From Trichoplusia ni (taxonomy: Eukaryota; Arthropoda; Insecta; Lepidoptera; Noctuidae): a stretch of 64,000 nucleotides of DNA. The notes under the pieces are model-generated. The model saw only the letters and a program-made list of their open reading frames with translations, was not told the origin of the DNA and did no database searches. The stretch is from contig NC_039494.1 in the NCBI RefSeq assembly GCF_003590095.1, positions 5,456,001-5,520,000 on the forward strand. Direction: 5' to 3'. Position numbers and translations under genes: made by a program. Below, one piece after another: positions 1 through 10,700 of the stretch (position 1 is the stretch's first letter; every line of letters starts with the position of its first letter).

Positions 1-1146
1 GCCGAGAAACAAGCTTTTTTTAACCGAACTAAAACAAAAAATGGTTCATATTAGTAGCTTTTTAAGAATTACGTATAAATTAAGTAATGCCCAAAAGATG
101 TAATCGCTTTTCGAGTGCAGTCTAGTATGCGAAGAATTCTTCGACCACTTTTCTTACACACATCGTAATTTCAGCTTAGTAGAGCAAGCTACTGGACTCG
201 CCTGTGTAAACAGAGCACCACCCTAGGTACACTTTGAAGCTGGTTTTAAAGTCAAAGCAATAAACGTCACTGTTGCATTGCGATTGTAAAGTGGCGCTTT
301 TAAAACTGAACAAATCGCATTAAAGCGGTGTAATGTAGAGGTTTACGCGTTTATATTCTTGTGAAAATATTGTCGGAAAACATCGATGTATTTTGAAATA
401 TTATTATTAATGTAAGAGTAGTTACTACTACTACATTTTATATTTTGTTTTTCTACCTCATTATGATTTTCAAATCTAAAGGTTGATTTTTTAAATCTGA
501 ATAGTTGTTCTCTACATGAATTTAGATTAGGTATATAGTGACACAGTGATGCCTTTTTGTGTTAAAAACTAAACAAAAAGTTTTTACTTTACTTTACAAG
601 CAAAAATTTTACTCATGTTCTACTTTACAACTACATTTTCTACTTTTTTTTTCTTTAATTTTTACTCAAAAAATACTTTTACAAGTAGGTTCTGTGAAGT
701 CGCTGTCCGTTTATAACTCGCGGCCATCTTGTTTTCCGTATATCTGCCGCCTTAATAAGGCAAGTATTTGCATTGCAATTGTTTTACTGCTTGTTTTTAA
801 TTGACCAATGCAAATTGATTAAATAAAGCTACAGTTTACTTTGCACCCTTTTTATGTTAATGCCTGTGTCGTAAGATAAAATTATTCTATTTACTGCCGA
901 CACTAAAAATAACTAGTTTTGTGGAAGCTTATTTGTTGGAAAGTATGTTTCTCTATTACCATATTTTGCATATTCTGTTATTGATAAAATATCAATATTT
1001 TTGTTTCAATTAATATATCATGTGATTAGGAAGAACAAAAAAAAGCAAAGTACGAAAAAGCTCCTAATTTTTTTTTTCTTTTTGCATACCATTACTAAAT
1101 CAAAATTTTGGCTTTAGAGTTCATCTGTAAAAAGTGATTTGTGTGT
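1..1146. other. non-coding AT-rich stretch, nothing recognised
   Basis: No reading frame here looks coding. The only longer ones are short, low-complexity and rich in Phe, Lys and Leu, as expected by chance in AT-rich DNA. I see no RNA gene and no transposon end. Confidence 0.6.
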
Positions 1147-1286
1147 ATTAATCCGACTCTCGAAAACGAAGGTTCTTTTCAAATAGGCTGGCGATAAAAA
1201 AGTCGATTGAGTGACAGTCTAGCTCGCACCAGTTTTTAGTAATAGGGTTCCATTTATATATACCCTTTTGATAATAAACCCTAAGA
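1147..1286 (-). repeat. GGGTTCC-bounded dispersed repeat, truncated, reverse orientation
   Basis: Around 1243-1285 a GGGTTCCAT block and a complementary AACCCTAAG block surround a short AT core, forming a terminal hairpin. The preceding bases (1150-1190) resemble the other end of the same family, with ATCCGACTC followed by GAAGGTTC. Related copies occur in this window near 14233, 24936, 32400 and 63350. I recognise the family as common in Lepidoptera but cannot name it. Confidence 0.55.
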
Positions 1287-1304
1287 AAAATCCAAACAGA
1301 ACAA

Positions 1305-1415
1305 ACAGTTCGAGTCGCGATTCAGCCGCGTCTGCTCATGATTAAGGACTCCGGTTGGGTCCGAAACTAGTCGGGCTACCCCGATAAATACGCGTGAGTA
1401 AACCGTTACATCATT
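1305..1415. other. CpG-rich block in AT-rich surroundings, probably repeat-derived
   Basis: About 110 bases contain roughly a dozen CpG dinucleotides, including CGAGTCGCGATTCAGCCGCG and a later ACGCGTGAG, while the flanks have few. No reading frame or tRNA structure explains it. The wording resembles a dispersed lepidopteran repeat I have seen elsewhere but cannot name. Confidence 0.35.
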
Positions 1416-2006
1416 TAATAACAAACACACCAAAGTTAAAACTGCAACTTCAAAATCAATTCACTTTTTTCTTACCTTAATCTAGGTTTAAATCAAAGCT
1501 TAAAGTCTCCACAATGGGATGGTCTTGACTTACTCTAAATAAAAACAAAAATGGATCGATAAAGACTGAAGGTGTCCTGTTTCGTTAAGTGAGACATTTT
1601 GCTGTTCGAGCGCGTTTCGCGTGGGCGTGTGTAATGGAGCTCACAATGTGGTCCAAGAATAAAAACATTTGGGATTTGCATTTGTTATTAAACATTACTA
1701 TAGAGTACGTGAAGCAAGTGAGAAGACAATATATATGTATGTGGGAAATCAAACGTCTTAATAGTGTTTTAGCTCCTTTTATTTTCGTAAATTGATTATA
1801 CAACAGTTCTGCAATCGTTCATGCGTCTTCTTTCTTATCGTCTTCCGCCATTACTCCCATTTTCCCTTCTCTTTCACACTATCCTGCTCTCACTCAGTTT
1901 ACCAGCTTGACACCTTGCCCTTTCATCCCCACATGTATTTTAAATTTGAAGTGAGTAAATGTTGGTAAAGAAGATTCAAGACTTTAAGAAACACCACTTG
2001 ATCTTA

Positions 2007-2027
2007 GATATATATATATATATATAT
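2007..2027. repeat. TA microsatellite
   Basis: An uninterrupted run of TA dinucleotides, about ten units. Confidence 0.9.
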
Positions 2028-2497
2028 CTCCGGATTTGCTTTTGGCTCATCAAAGTTTCTGTTTATTGGACAAATGATTGGGGATCCAGTTTCTAGTTAT
2101 AAAACGTACAACGATAAAACTTTCATGTCCATCTTGACATACATAAATAAATAAAACTAAGCATACGCTTAATAACGAGGATAGTGTCTTTTGAACTTCC
2201 ACTTCTAAGGTTTTTGACTTGACATAATATATATATTTAATTTTTTTATACTTTACCTTTCACTTTGGTTACCGTACCGTACAGCGTCACCATACTTAAA
2301 GACATCTGTACTTTGTAACTTCTTGTCTGACCTAAAAATCGAACTAAAGACACGTTTAAACATCACGTTCGCAACCAAATTAGCATTAGACATTTGAGAG
2401 AATAAATGCCATACCCTGTAAAAGGCCATCAAAGTGCTACCAGAAACTTTGAAGGCAGAACTGATTCTGTTGTAAAAGGGAAACGCTTTTATTTGAC

Positions 2498-2740
2498 TGG
2501 TCTGTTGGTCTAGTGGTTACTGGCCTGAACTGCTATACCAAAGGTCGCAGGTTCGATTCCCACCCAGAACAAATGATTGTGTGATGAGGACGATCATTTG
2601 TTCTGCGTCTGGGTGTAATTTATCTATATTGTGTATGTGTTTAAAAATATATAAGTATGTTAACTAGTGGCCTAGTAGCCATTATACAACCTTTGCTTAG
2701 TTTGAGACTAGATGGCGTTGTGTGTAAGTTGTAGAATACT
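2498..2740 (+). mobile_element. tRNA-derived SINE, apparently full length
   Basis: The head has RNA polymerase III promoter boxes: an A box TGGTCTAGTGG at 2506-2516 and a B box GGTTCGATTCC at 2550-2560. Next come a small hairpin (AGAACAAATGAT against ATCATTTGTTCT), a body of TCTATATTGTG followed by a short AT tract, and a tail containing TTAGTTTGAGACTAGATGG near 2697-2715. The same tail occurs alone near 27710 and, reversed, near 44770. The order of tRNA-like head, hairpin and tail is typical of lepidopteran SINEs. No cloverleaf with a paired acceptor stem can be folded, so this is not a working tRNA gene. Confidence 0.85.
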
Positions 2741-2744
2741 AGTA

Positions 2745-5700
2745 TAATGTAATGAACGGTCTTTCTCTCACAGTGGTAAATGTGCCTCTTTACGAACTTA
2801 TAGTACAGGCACAGCCAGAAGGATATGTAAGTTTTATGATATTAAGATTTCTTTATTCCCGCCATTTTCTTATAACTTACACTTACTTTAACAAGGAGAT
2901 TAAGTTGTAAGATCACTGTGAACCCAATACTGACATCGAGATAGCGTTTTACGTTCCTTCTGACCCTAGGACAATGAATCGAATGAATATTATCTTATAG
3001 AGCTCGTTTTAAAAGATATTAATAAAATATCACACGATACTAATGTCTTGGTTTGGATTTCTGAAGTCATTTACAATTTTATACTTAAATGTTAAGCAAA
3101 ATATACAGAATCGGTTGAGTATTACGTTACAAAACAAATGTCAAAATAAGCAATCGCTTACTCTGTTACAGGCAGCAATGATGTAAATACTTTTTTAAAT
3201 GATGTGATTCAATTTATAATATTATAAAGAAAATTTGTTAGTATGGATGGACGTTTTTAATTTTTAACGCAAAAATGACAAAATGGATTAAGATGAAATT
3301 TGGAACACTGATAGTTTGTAACCAGATGATGGATTAACACAAGATTTTATGTTCCCGTAGGATCATTTTCGATTAGCAGTGGAAGAGCTTACGTGCTACA
3401 GCTAGTAATCTATGTATACTATTGTAGCAAATGACAAGTCCAGACACACGATAAAAATAACAAATTCGAAAGAATTATTTTATAAAAATCATAAAATACT
3501 TTAAACAACGCAGCTTCCCTTTATATACAACAAAATAATATACGTACTAAGTAAATAAATGTATTAAACAATAAAATGATTCCAAATGCACAATAAAATA
3601 TTGATACAGTAACAGTAATGAGAATTTGTCTATAGCAATTCTAACTAGAACAACCGCAGAAACATTTGCAAGTGAAGCTGAATGGACAACGACTGACCGG
3701 CGATGAGACGATCACGATTCGACGGAGGCGTATTGTGGGCGATACTCGTAATATTTACCTATACAAACTCATTTGAAATGACTCATTTAGAAAAGCAAGT
3801 GATATGAGGTGCGAGGCTAGCCTTTCCCAGAATATGAATTGAAATTTATAATTATGTTTGCTTGGTCTTCGGAAAGTATTATGACGTTGATTTTTGTCTT
3901 AAATAGTGCGGATATGTTTATTTAAAAAGAAAATAGAGCGTAGTTACCGAATATTGGAAAAACAGATTTCATATTCTTCTTCGTTTTTATAAATGCTGAA
4001 AACATTGTTCTCTTTTTTGAATAGACAAATAAGAAACAATGGCATCCATGCATGTTAGGCATCAATAGGGCGTTTGTATCATAACTCTAGAACAACACAA
4101 AATCTTAATATTTGCATTACTAATAGACGGTAATGATTGTGCAAAAGCAATATGAAATCACAACGGATGTAGAAACAAAATTCCTATCACCAAGCAGCAT
4201 TCTTCATTGTAAAGACTGCACTAGCCTAACCAATTACCTGTTCTCCTAGATAATGAACATACCTACACCTAGTTCCCCGGCTTCTAAGATTCAATCTAAT
4301 CCCATCAATAATGCTATCTGCATTCAATATCTAGGCTTGCGGTGCGGTGACGTTATACCACAACGTATGGGCCTTAATCCGTTACCATTAAAGGCAAGTT
4401 TGCACTCACAATAATAAACCTCACATATTCATTTGCATGTCAAAACAACTTGTAGTTTATTAGAACTGCGCTTTTACTGTGGGATGTCAAAGATAGACTG
4501 GTGTTGTGGAAGTGAAACGGCAGTAGGCGCATGGTAGAGCGCTGTTTCGCTTACACACTGGCAATAGTTTTGTATTAAGAGGCCGTTGTACAGGGGCTGC
4601 ACCCACGATTGTGGATTTAGTTACAATCTTGGAAACAAAATGTTTTCGTAATAAGATTTTATTTGTTTAAATATTGCGATGAGTATATTTCTAGGACAAT
4701 GCAGGAATTTAAATATCATTTTCTCATTTTATCCGAAAAAAAACGAAGCAAATTCAAAAAAATAAAAAAAAATCAATCAAAACTTTCGGTTTCACACTTT
4801 TTTTCTAGTTTAAAAAACGTGTATTATCTATAAAAAATCAATTTACTAGCAAACGTTACATAAAGTTCAATAAATAATATACTTATTGCAAAATAAATTT
4901 ATAATCAATGAATTTTCTAATAACAGCCTCCAGCATGAATTTCAACGAACTGCAAAGTGAAATGTGTCTGCCAAGACCTACGCTTTCCCACTAGGTAAAT
5001 AAATATAATTCAAATGTCTTGCCAGTAAACTTCTGGACATTCAAATATTAAATATGATGGCATTTACTTCCCAGTTTTATACGAAGACGTCAGAATGTCT
5101 GACTGCTCTTATTGTGTGCTATTTTATTCACTAGTTTTCTATAAAAGTGGCCTAGTTCGTAGAACTTTGCTATATTTGTAATATTGAAATGTATTCTTTA
5201 TTCTCGATTGCAGCAGTCTTTTGTTTTCTGACAACGATTATAATTCGAATACTGTAATAGAGCAAGTAAAAAGTAAATTAATATGTAAATCGTTTATTAG
5301 CTATCAATTTTCTTTACTTCAACAGTTTAGAAAATGAAAAATTTAATCAATGATTCTTCGGACACAAATTTGATGGGTGACTTGTACTTGACCGGTTTTT
5401 ATTATCCTAACCTATTAATTATATGTTGAGTGGACAAGTAATATAAAATTACGTTGTTTAAATAGTTAATACTCATCTAAGCCCTACAGCCATTTTATAT
5501 TTCCTTTAAAGTAATTTAGTTCAATATAACATAAATAAATTACGATAAAGTTATGAGTATGAATAAAATCGGTGGCAATTTATAGGCTTAATGTCAACTT
5601 GCCTATGAATTACTTCGTCCTAACTGGTTAGAAATGTTCAAATTATTTCGAAACATAGGCATGCTTACTTGTAGCAAAGTATGAAAGGTTATGTAAGATT

Positions 5701-5838
5701 TTATAAAGATGAAACAAAGGATAAAAACAGAACCCTATTTTGTCTGACCGTTCGTCTTTGAATTTAAATTTAAAATACATTATTACACATATACACATAA
5801 AAACATTGAATTTTAAACGCTTTTAACATTCCCTTTTT
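2745..5838. other. non-coding stretch up to the assembly gap
   Basis: No supported gene. One dispersed repeat at 4504-4600 is listed separately. The rest is AT-rich DNA with stops in all frames. Confidence 0.55.
4504..4600 (+). repeat. dispersed repeat, copy 1 (partner at 10610-10700)
   Basis: It shares an ordered set of words with 10610-10700: GTGGAAGTG, then TAGAGCGC, then a pyrimidine-rich stretch with CAC, then AGTTTT..TTAAGA. The copies are clearly diverged. Family not identified. Confidence 0.5.
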
Positions 5839-6838
5839 NNNNNNNNNNNNNNNNNNNNNNNNNNNNNNNNNNNNNNNNNNNNNNNNNNNNNNNNNNNNNN
5901 NNNNNNNNNNNNNNNNNNNNNNNNNNNNNNNNNNNNNNNNNNNNNNNNNNNNNNNNNNNNNNNNNNNNNNNNNNNNNNNNNNNNNNNNNNNNNNNNNNNN
6001 NNNNNNNNNNNNNNNNNNNNNNNNNNNNNNNNNNNNNNNNNNNNNNNNNNNNNNNNNNNNNNNNNNNNNNNNNNNNNNNNNNNNNNNNNNNNNNNNNNNN
6101 NNNNNNNNNNNNNNNNNNNNNNNNNNNNNNNNNNNNNNNNNNNNNNNNNNNNNNNNNNNNNNNNNNNNNNNNNNNNNNNNNNNNNNNNNNNNNNNNNNNN
6201 NNNNNNNNNNNNNNNNNNNNNNNNNNNNNNNNNNNNNNNNNNNNNNNNNNNNNNNNNNNNNNNNNNNNNNNNNNNNNNNNNNNNNNNNNNNNNNNNNNNN
6301 NNNNNNNNNNNNNNNNNNNNNNNNNNNNNNNNNNNNNNNNNNNNNNNNNNNNNNNNNNNNNNNNNNNNNNNNNNNNNNNNNNNNNNNNNNNNNNNNNNNN
6401 NNNNNNNNNNNNNNNNNNNNNNNNNNNNNNNNNNNNNNNNNNNNNNNNNNNNNNNNNNNNNNNNNNNNNNNNNNNNNNNNNNNNNNNNNNNNNNNNNNNN
6501 NNNNNNNNNNNNNNNNNNNNNNNNNNNNNNNNNNNNNNNNNNNNNNNNNNNNNNNNNNNNNNNNNNNNNNNNNNNNNNNNNNNNNNNNNNNNNNNNNNNN
6601 NNNNNNNNNNNNNNNNNNNNNNNNNNNNNNNNNNNNNNNNNNNNNNNNNNNNNNNNNNNNNNNNNNNNNNNNNNNNNNNNNNNNNNNNNNNNNNNNNNNN
6701 NNNNNNNNNNNNNNNNNNNNNNNNNNNNNNNNNNNNNNNNNNNNNNNNNNNNNNNNNNNNNNNNNNNNNNNNNNNNNNNNNNNNNNNNNNNNNNNNNNNN
6801 NNNNNNNNNNNNNNNNNNNNNNNNNNNNNNNNNNNNNN
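5839..6838. other. assembly gap, exactly 1000 N
   Basis: A run of N of round length, so a scaffold join of unknown true size. It abuts the left TTAA of the piggyBac insertion directly. Confidence 0.99.
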
Positions 6839-6906
6839 TTAACCCTTAGAAAGATAATCATATTGTGACGTACGTTAAAGATAATCATGCGTAAAATTGA
6901 CGCATG
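6839..6906 (+). repeat. piggyBac 3' end: TTAA, terminal repeat with one extra T, 31-bp spacer, 19-bp internal repeat
   Basis: TTAA at 6839-6842, then CCCTTAGAAAGATA (one T more than the 13-bp consensus), a 31-bp spacer at 6857-6887, and the internal repeat at 6888-6906. The deviation lies within 10 bases of the assembly gap, so a contig-end error is possible. Confidence 0.95.
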
Positions 6907-9315
6907 TGTTTTATCGGTCTGTATATCGAGGTTTATTTATTAATTTGAATAGATATTAAGTTTTATTATATTTACACTTACATACTAATAATAAATTCAA
7001 CAAACTATTTATTTATGTTTATTTATTTATTAAAAAAAAACAAAAACTCAAAATTTCTTCTATAAAGTAACAAAACTTTTAAACATTCTCTCTTTTACAA
7101 AAATAAACTTATTTTGTACTTTAAAAACAGTCATGTTGTATTATAAAATAAGTAATTAGCTTAACTTATACATAATAGAAACAAATTATACTTATTAGTC
7201 AGTCAGAAACAACTTTGGCACATATCAATATTATGCTCTCGACAAATAACTTTTTTGCATTTTTTGCACGATGCATTTGCCTTTCGCCTTATTTTAGAGG
7301 GGCAGTAAGTACAGTAAGTACGTTTTTTCGTTACTGGCTCTTCAGTACTGTCATCTGATGTACCAGGCACTTCATTTGGCAAAATATTAGAGATATTATC
7401 GCGCAAATATCTCTTCAAAGTAGGAGCTTCTAAACGCTTACGCATAAACGATGACGTCAGGCTCATGTAAAGGTTTCTCATAAATTTTTTGCGACTTTGA
7501 ACCTTTTCTCCCTTGCTACTGACATTATGGCTGTATATAATAAAAGAATTTATGCAGGCAATGTTTATCATTCCGTACAATAATGCCATAGGCCACCTAT
7601 TCGTCTTCCTACTGCAGGTCATCACAGAACACATTTGGTCTAGCGTGTCCACTCCGCCTTTAGTTTGATTATAATACATAACCATTTGCGGTTTACCGGT
7701 ACTTTCGTTGATAGAAGCATCCTCATCACAAGATGATAATAAGTATACCATCTTAGCTGGCTTCGGTTTATATGAGACGAGAGTAAGGGGTCCGTCAAAA
7801 CAAAACATCGATGTTCCCACTGGCCTGGAGCGACTGTTTTTCAGTACTTCCGGTATCTCGCGTTTGTTTGATCGCACGGTTCCCACAATGGTTAACTTAT
7901 ACGGTTCTTGTAGTAAGTTTTTTGCCAAAGGGATTGAGGTGAACCAATTGTCACACGTAATATTACGACAACTACCGTGCACAGGCTTTGATAACTCCTT
8001 CACGTAGTATTCACCGAGTGGTACTCCGTTGGTCTGTGTTCCTCTTCCCAAATAAGGCATTCCATTTATCATATACTTTGTACCACTGTCACACATCATG
8101 AGGATTTTTATTCCATACTTACTTGGCTTGTTTGGGATATACATCCTAAACGGACACCGTCCTCTAAAACCAAGTAACTGTTCATCTATGGTCAAATGAG
8201 CCCCTGGAGTGTAATTTTGTATGCACTGATGGATAAAGAGATCCCATATTTTTCTAACAGGAGTAAATACATCGTTTTCTCGAAGTGTGGGCCGTATACT
8301 TTTGTCATCCATTCTAAGACATCGTATCAAAAAATCAAAACGATCACGACTCATTACAGAGACGTACACCATTGACAAAGATCGATCAAAGAGGTCATCT
8401 GTGGACATGTGGTTATCTTTTCTCACTGCTGTCATTACCAGAATACCAAAGAAAGCATAGATTTCATCTTCATTCGTGTCACGAAATGTAGCACCTGTCA
8501 TAGATTCCCGACGTTTCAATGATATCTCAGCATTTGTCCATTTTACAATTTCCGAAATTATCTCATCAGTAAAAAATAGTTTGAAGCATAAAAGTGGGTC
8601 ATATATATTGCGGCACATACGCGTCGGACCTCTTTGAGATCTGACAATGTTCAGTGCAGAGACTCGGCTACGCCTCGTGGACTTTGAAGTTGACCAACAA
8701 TGTTTATTCTTACCTCTAATAGTCCTCTGTGGCAAGGTCAAGATTTTGTTAGAAGCCAATGAAGAACCTGGTTGTTCAATAACATTTTGTTCGTCTAATA
8801 TTTCACTACCGCTTGACGTTGGCTGCACTTCATGTACCTCATCTATAAACGCTTCTTCTGTATCGCTCTGGACGTCATCTTCACTTACGTGATCTGATAT
8901 TTCACTGTCAGAATCCTCACCAACAAGCTCGTCATCGCTTTGCAGAAGAGCAGAGAGGATATGCTCATCGTCTAAAGAACTACCCATTTTATTATATATT
9001 AGTCACGATATCTATAACAAGAAAATATATATATAATAAGTTATCACGTAAGTAGAACATGAAATAACAATATAATTATCGTATGAGTTAAATCTTAAAA
9101 GTCACGTAAAAGATAATCATGCGTCATTTTGACTCACGCGGTCGTTATAGTTCAAAATCAGTGACACTTACCGCATTGACAAGCACGCCTCACGGGAGCT
9201 CCAAGCGGCGACTGAGATGTCCTAAACGCACAGCGACGGATTCGCGCTATTTAGAAAGAGAGAGCAATATTTCAAGAATGCATGCGTCAATTTTACGCAG
9301 ACTATCTTTCTAGGG
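6843..9315 (-). mobile_element. piggyBac: piggyBac transposon, near-intact, canonical IFP2 type
   Basis: The element is flanked by TTAA at 6839-6842 and 9316-9319, the target site that piggyBac always duplicates. The right end (the element's 5' end, as the transposase runs leftward) has the 13-bp terminal repeat CCCTAGAAAGATA reversed at 9303-9315, a 3-bp spacer, and the 19-bp internal repeat TGCGTAAAATTGACGCATG reversed at 9281-9299. The left end has the same terminal repeat with one additional T (CCCTTAGAAAGATA, 6843-6856), a 31-bp spacer, and the 19-bp repeat at 6888-6906. The 3-bp and 31-bp spacers are the known asymmetric arrangement of piggyBac. Total length is 2473 bp, against 2472 bp known for the founding element, so the extra T accounts for the difference. 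Confidence 0.98.
7203..8987 (-). CDS. piggyBac transposase (DDD/DDE cut-and-paste), full length
   Basis: This 594-residue open frame has the length of the founding piggyBac transposase and no stop or frameshift. The enzyme excises the element through hairpin intermediates and reinserts it at TTAA in the nucleus, leaving no footprint. The known catalytic aspartates are present: D268 in LTIDEQLLGF, D346 in NITCDNWFTS, and D447 with D450 in GGVDTLDQM. The first 100 residues are acidic, as in the family. The C-terminus (about 553-594) is a cysteine-rich zinc-binding domain preceded by a basic segment, PVTKKR, that overlaps the known nuclear localisation region. The ATG at 8987 is the family start. 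Nothing in the coding sequence suggests inactivation, so it may supply transposase to other copies. The frame running through the N gap to the left is an artefact and not part of this gene. Confidence 0.98.
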   Translation of the reverse strand: MGSSLDDEHILSALLQSDDELVGEDSDSEISDHVSEDDVQSDTEEAFIDEVHEVQPTSSGSEILDEQNVIEQPGSSLASNKILTLPQRTIRGKNKHCWSTSKSTRRSRVSALNIVRSQRGPTRMCRNIYDPLLCFKLFFTDEIISEIVKWTNAEISLKRRESMTGATFRDTNEDEIYAFFGILVMTAVRKDNHMSTDDLFDRSLSMVYVSVMSRDRFDFLIRCLRMDDKSIRPTLRENDVFTPVRKIWDLFIHQCIQNYTPGAHLTIDEQLLGFRGRCPFRMYIPNKPSKYGIKILMMCDSGTKYMINGMPYLGRGTQTNGVPLGEYYVKELSKPVHGSCRNITCDNWFTSIPLAKNLLQEPYKLTIVGTVRSNKREIPEVLKNSRSRPVGTSMFCFDGPLTLVSYKPKPAKMVYLLSSCDEDASINESTGKPQMVMYYNQTKGGVDTLDQMCSVMTCSRKTNRWPMALLYGMINIACINSFIIYSHNVSSKGEKVQSRKKFMRNLYMSLTSSFMRKRLEAPTLKRYLRDNISNILPNEVPGTSDDSTEEPVTKKRTYCTYCPSKIRRKANASCKKCKKVICREHNIDMCQSCF

Positions 9316-9319
9316 TTAA
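9281..9319 (-). repeat. piggyBac 5' end: internal repeat, 3-bp spacer, terminal repeat, TTAA
   Basis: The 19-bp internal repeat is at 9281-9299, the spacer GAC at 9300-9302, the exact 13-bp terminal repeat at 9303-9315 and the duplicated TTAA at 9316-9319. All agree with the canonical left end of piggyBac. Confidence 0.97.
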
Positions 9320-10609
9320 ATAGTATTGTCTTATTAAAACCTACTCTATTGAGACTGGAGGGAAGATGTATGGCAGTGTAAACACTCTATCCTACCTCGT
9401 AAACCACGCAAAGCGTTCTTCCCAACGTTGACGATCTTGACAGTCATTCGTTGACCTTGCAATGCTGGCAACCAATATTGCTATTGAATACTGTGTCAAA
9501 TACCCACATACTACGCTAAAACATCTCAAATATTCTTGGGCATCGGTTGAGTGGTTCGCCCATGAGATTGTTAACAGGTAGAAAGACAGACGGAAGGCAG
9601 ACGAAATTAGTTTAGCATTTAATATTAGGGTAATGCCTACTTCCCGGTTCCGTGAATATAATTAGTGACTAGCGGTTTATAACATTGTAAGGCAAAATAT
9701 TTTTAGACATTAAGTTGAATGGATCATGCACTAACCTACATTTAGATTGCTTAGTTGAACAAGGTCAAATGTCGAACAAGGAGTTTATTCCAACGGCGCT
9801 TAGTAATTTTATTCGTAACTTGTTCTCTTGACATTGTCTTCTGTTAGGTGGGCTTATACATATCTTTCACTTGATAGTTAGAAGACAGACATGAGTAGGA
9901 ATAGCTCTGTTTTTTTTCAATCTTCGCTACACATCACTCGTAGATACAAAACTAAGTGTCAAATAATAATATGGAGATGTAATTTGTTGTGGCATTCTTC
10001 GAACTGACAGAAAATAATAAATAACACTTGTCTTAGTTTGGGTTGACTAAAAGTCACCCATGTTTCATTATTTGATTTTTGAGAACCAGGACGCAATGAC
10101 CCTTTCAGACAGTCCCGCTCACCTGGCACCTTCCAAAAATACAACTAACGCTCTTTTAGAGTTGGTGGTATATCCTTAAAGGGCAGCGACAAAGTAAAGG
10201 TAGTCATGACCATAGACGATGAAGGGGTGTATTACAGTTTTAAAACATTACATTGTACATATATTGACTCAAATAACGCTTATTACAAAACGTTTCGTGC
10301 TATCTTCAATAAAATAAGTAATTAATCAACAAAGTACATATTTTTATGATCGTAATTGCAGAAATGATATACTTAAAATAATGTTTCTTAAAATGTAAAT
10401 CGGAACGGGTAATCAAGTTGTAATACATTGATCTGCCGTTCTAGTAATTAACCTGTTATAATTACCGAATTAACTTATATACTTCCTTTGTTTGGCTTAA
10501 TCGTTTTGCCCTTTTTTAATACATGCGTATTGGCATATGTGCATGCATTGATCGAGTTATACACGCAATAAGAAATGATTGTTCAATCAAGGAGCGTACT
10601 ATTGCAGGT

Positions 10610-10700
10610 GTGGAAGTGGGACAGCACACTACTTGTAGAGCGCCGTCTCTCTCTCACATCTACAGCAGTTTTACTTTAAGAAGTTGTAGAAGCTTCCAGG
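10610..10700 (+). repeat. dispersed repeat, copy 2 (partner at 4504-4600)
   Basis: It contains GTGGAAGTGGGACAGC, TAGAGCGCCGTC, a CTCTCTCTC tract and AGTTTTACTTTAAGAAG in the same order as the partner copy. Short open frames over it are chance. Confidence 0.5.

Noticed and set aside
2498..2575. A tRNA gene, from the A and B boxes
   Set aside because: No acceptor stem or full cloverleaf; a SINE body and tail follow. The same applies at 26250, 38500 and 39961.
5770..6888. A 372-codon frame on the minus strand
   Set aside because: It is almost entirely N; the gap has no stops by definition.
7708..8892. Plus-strand frames at 7708-8007 and 8647-8892
   Set aside because: They are antisense shadows of the piggyBac transposase.
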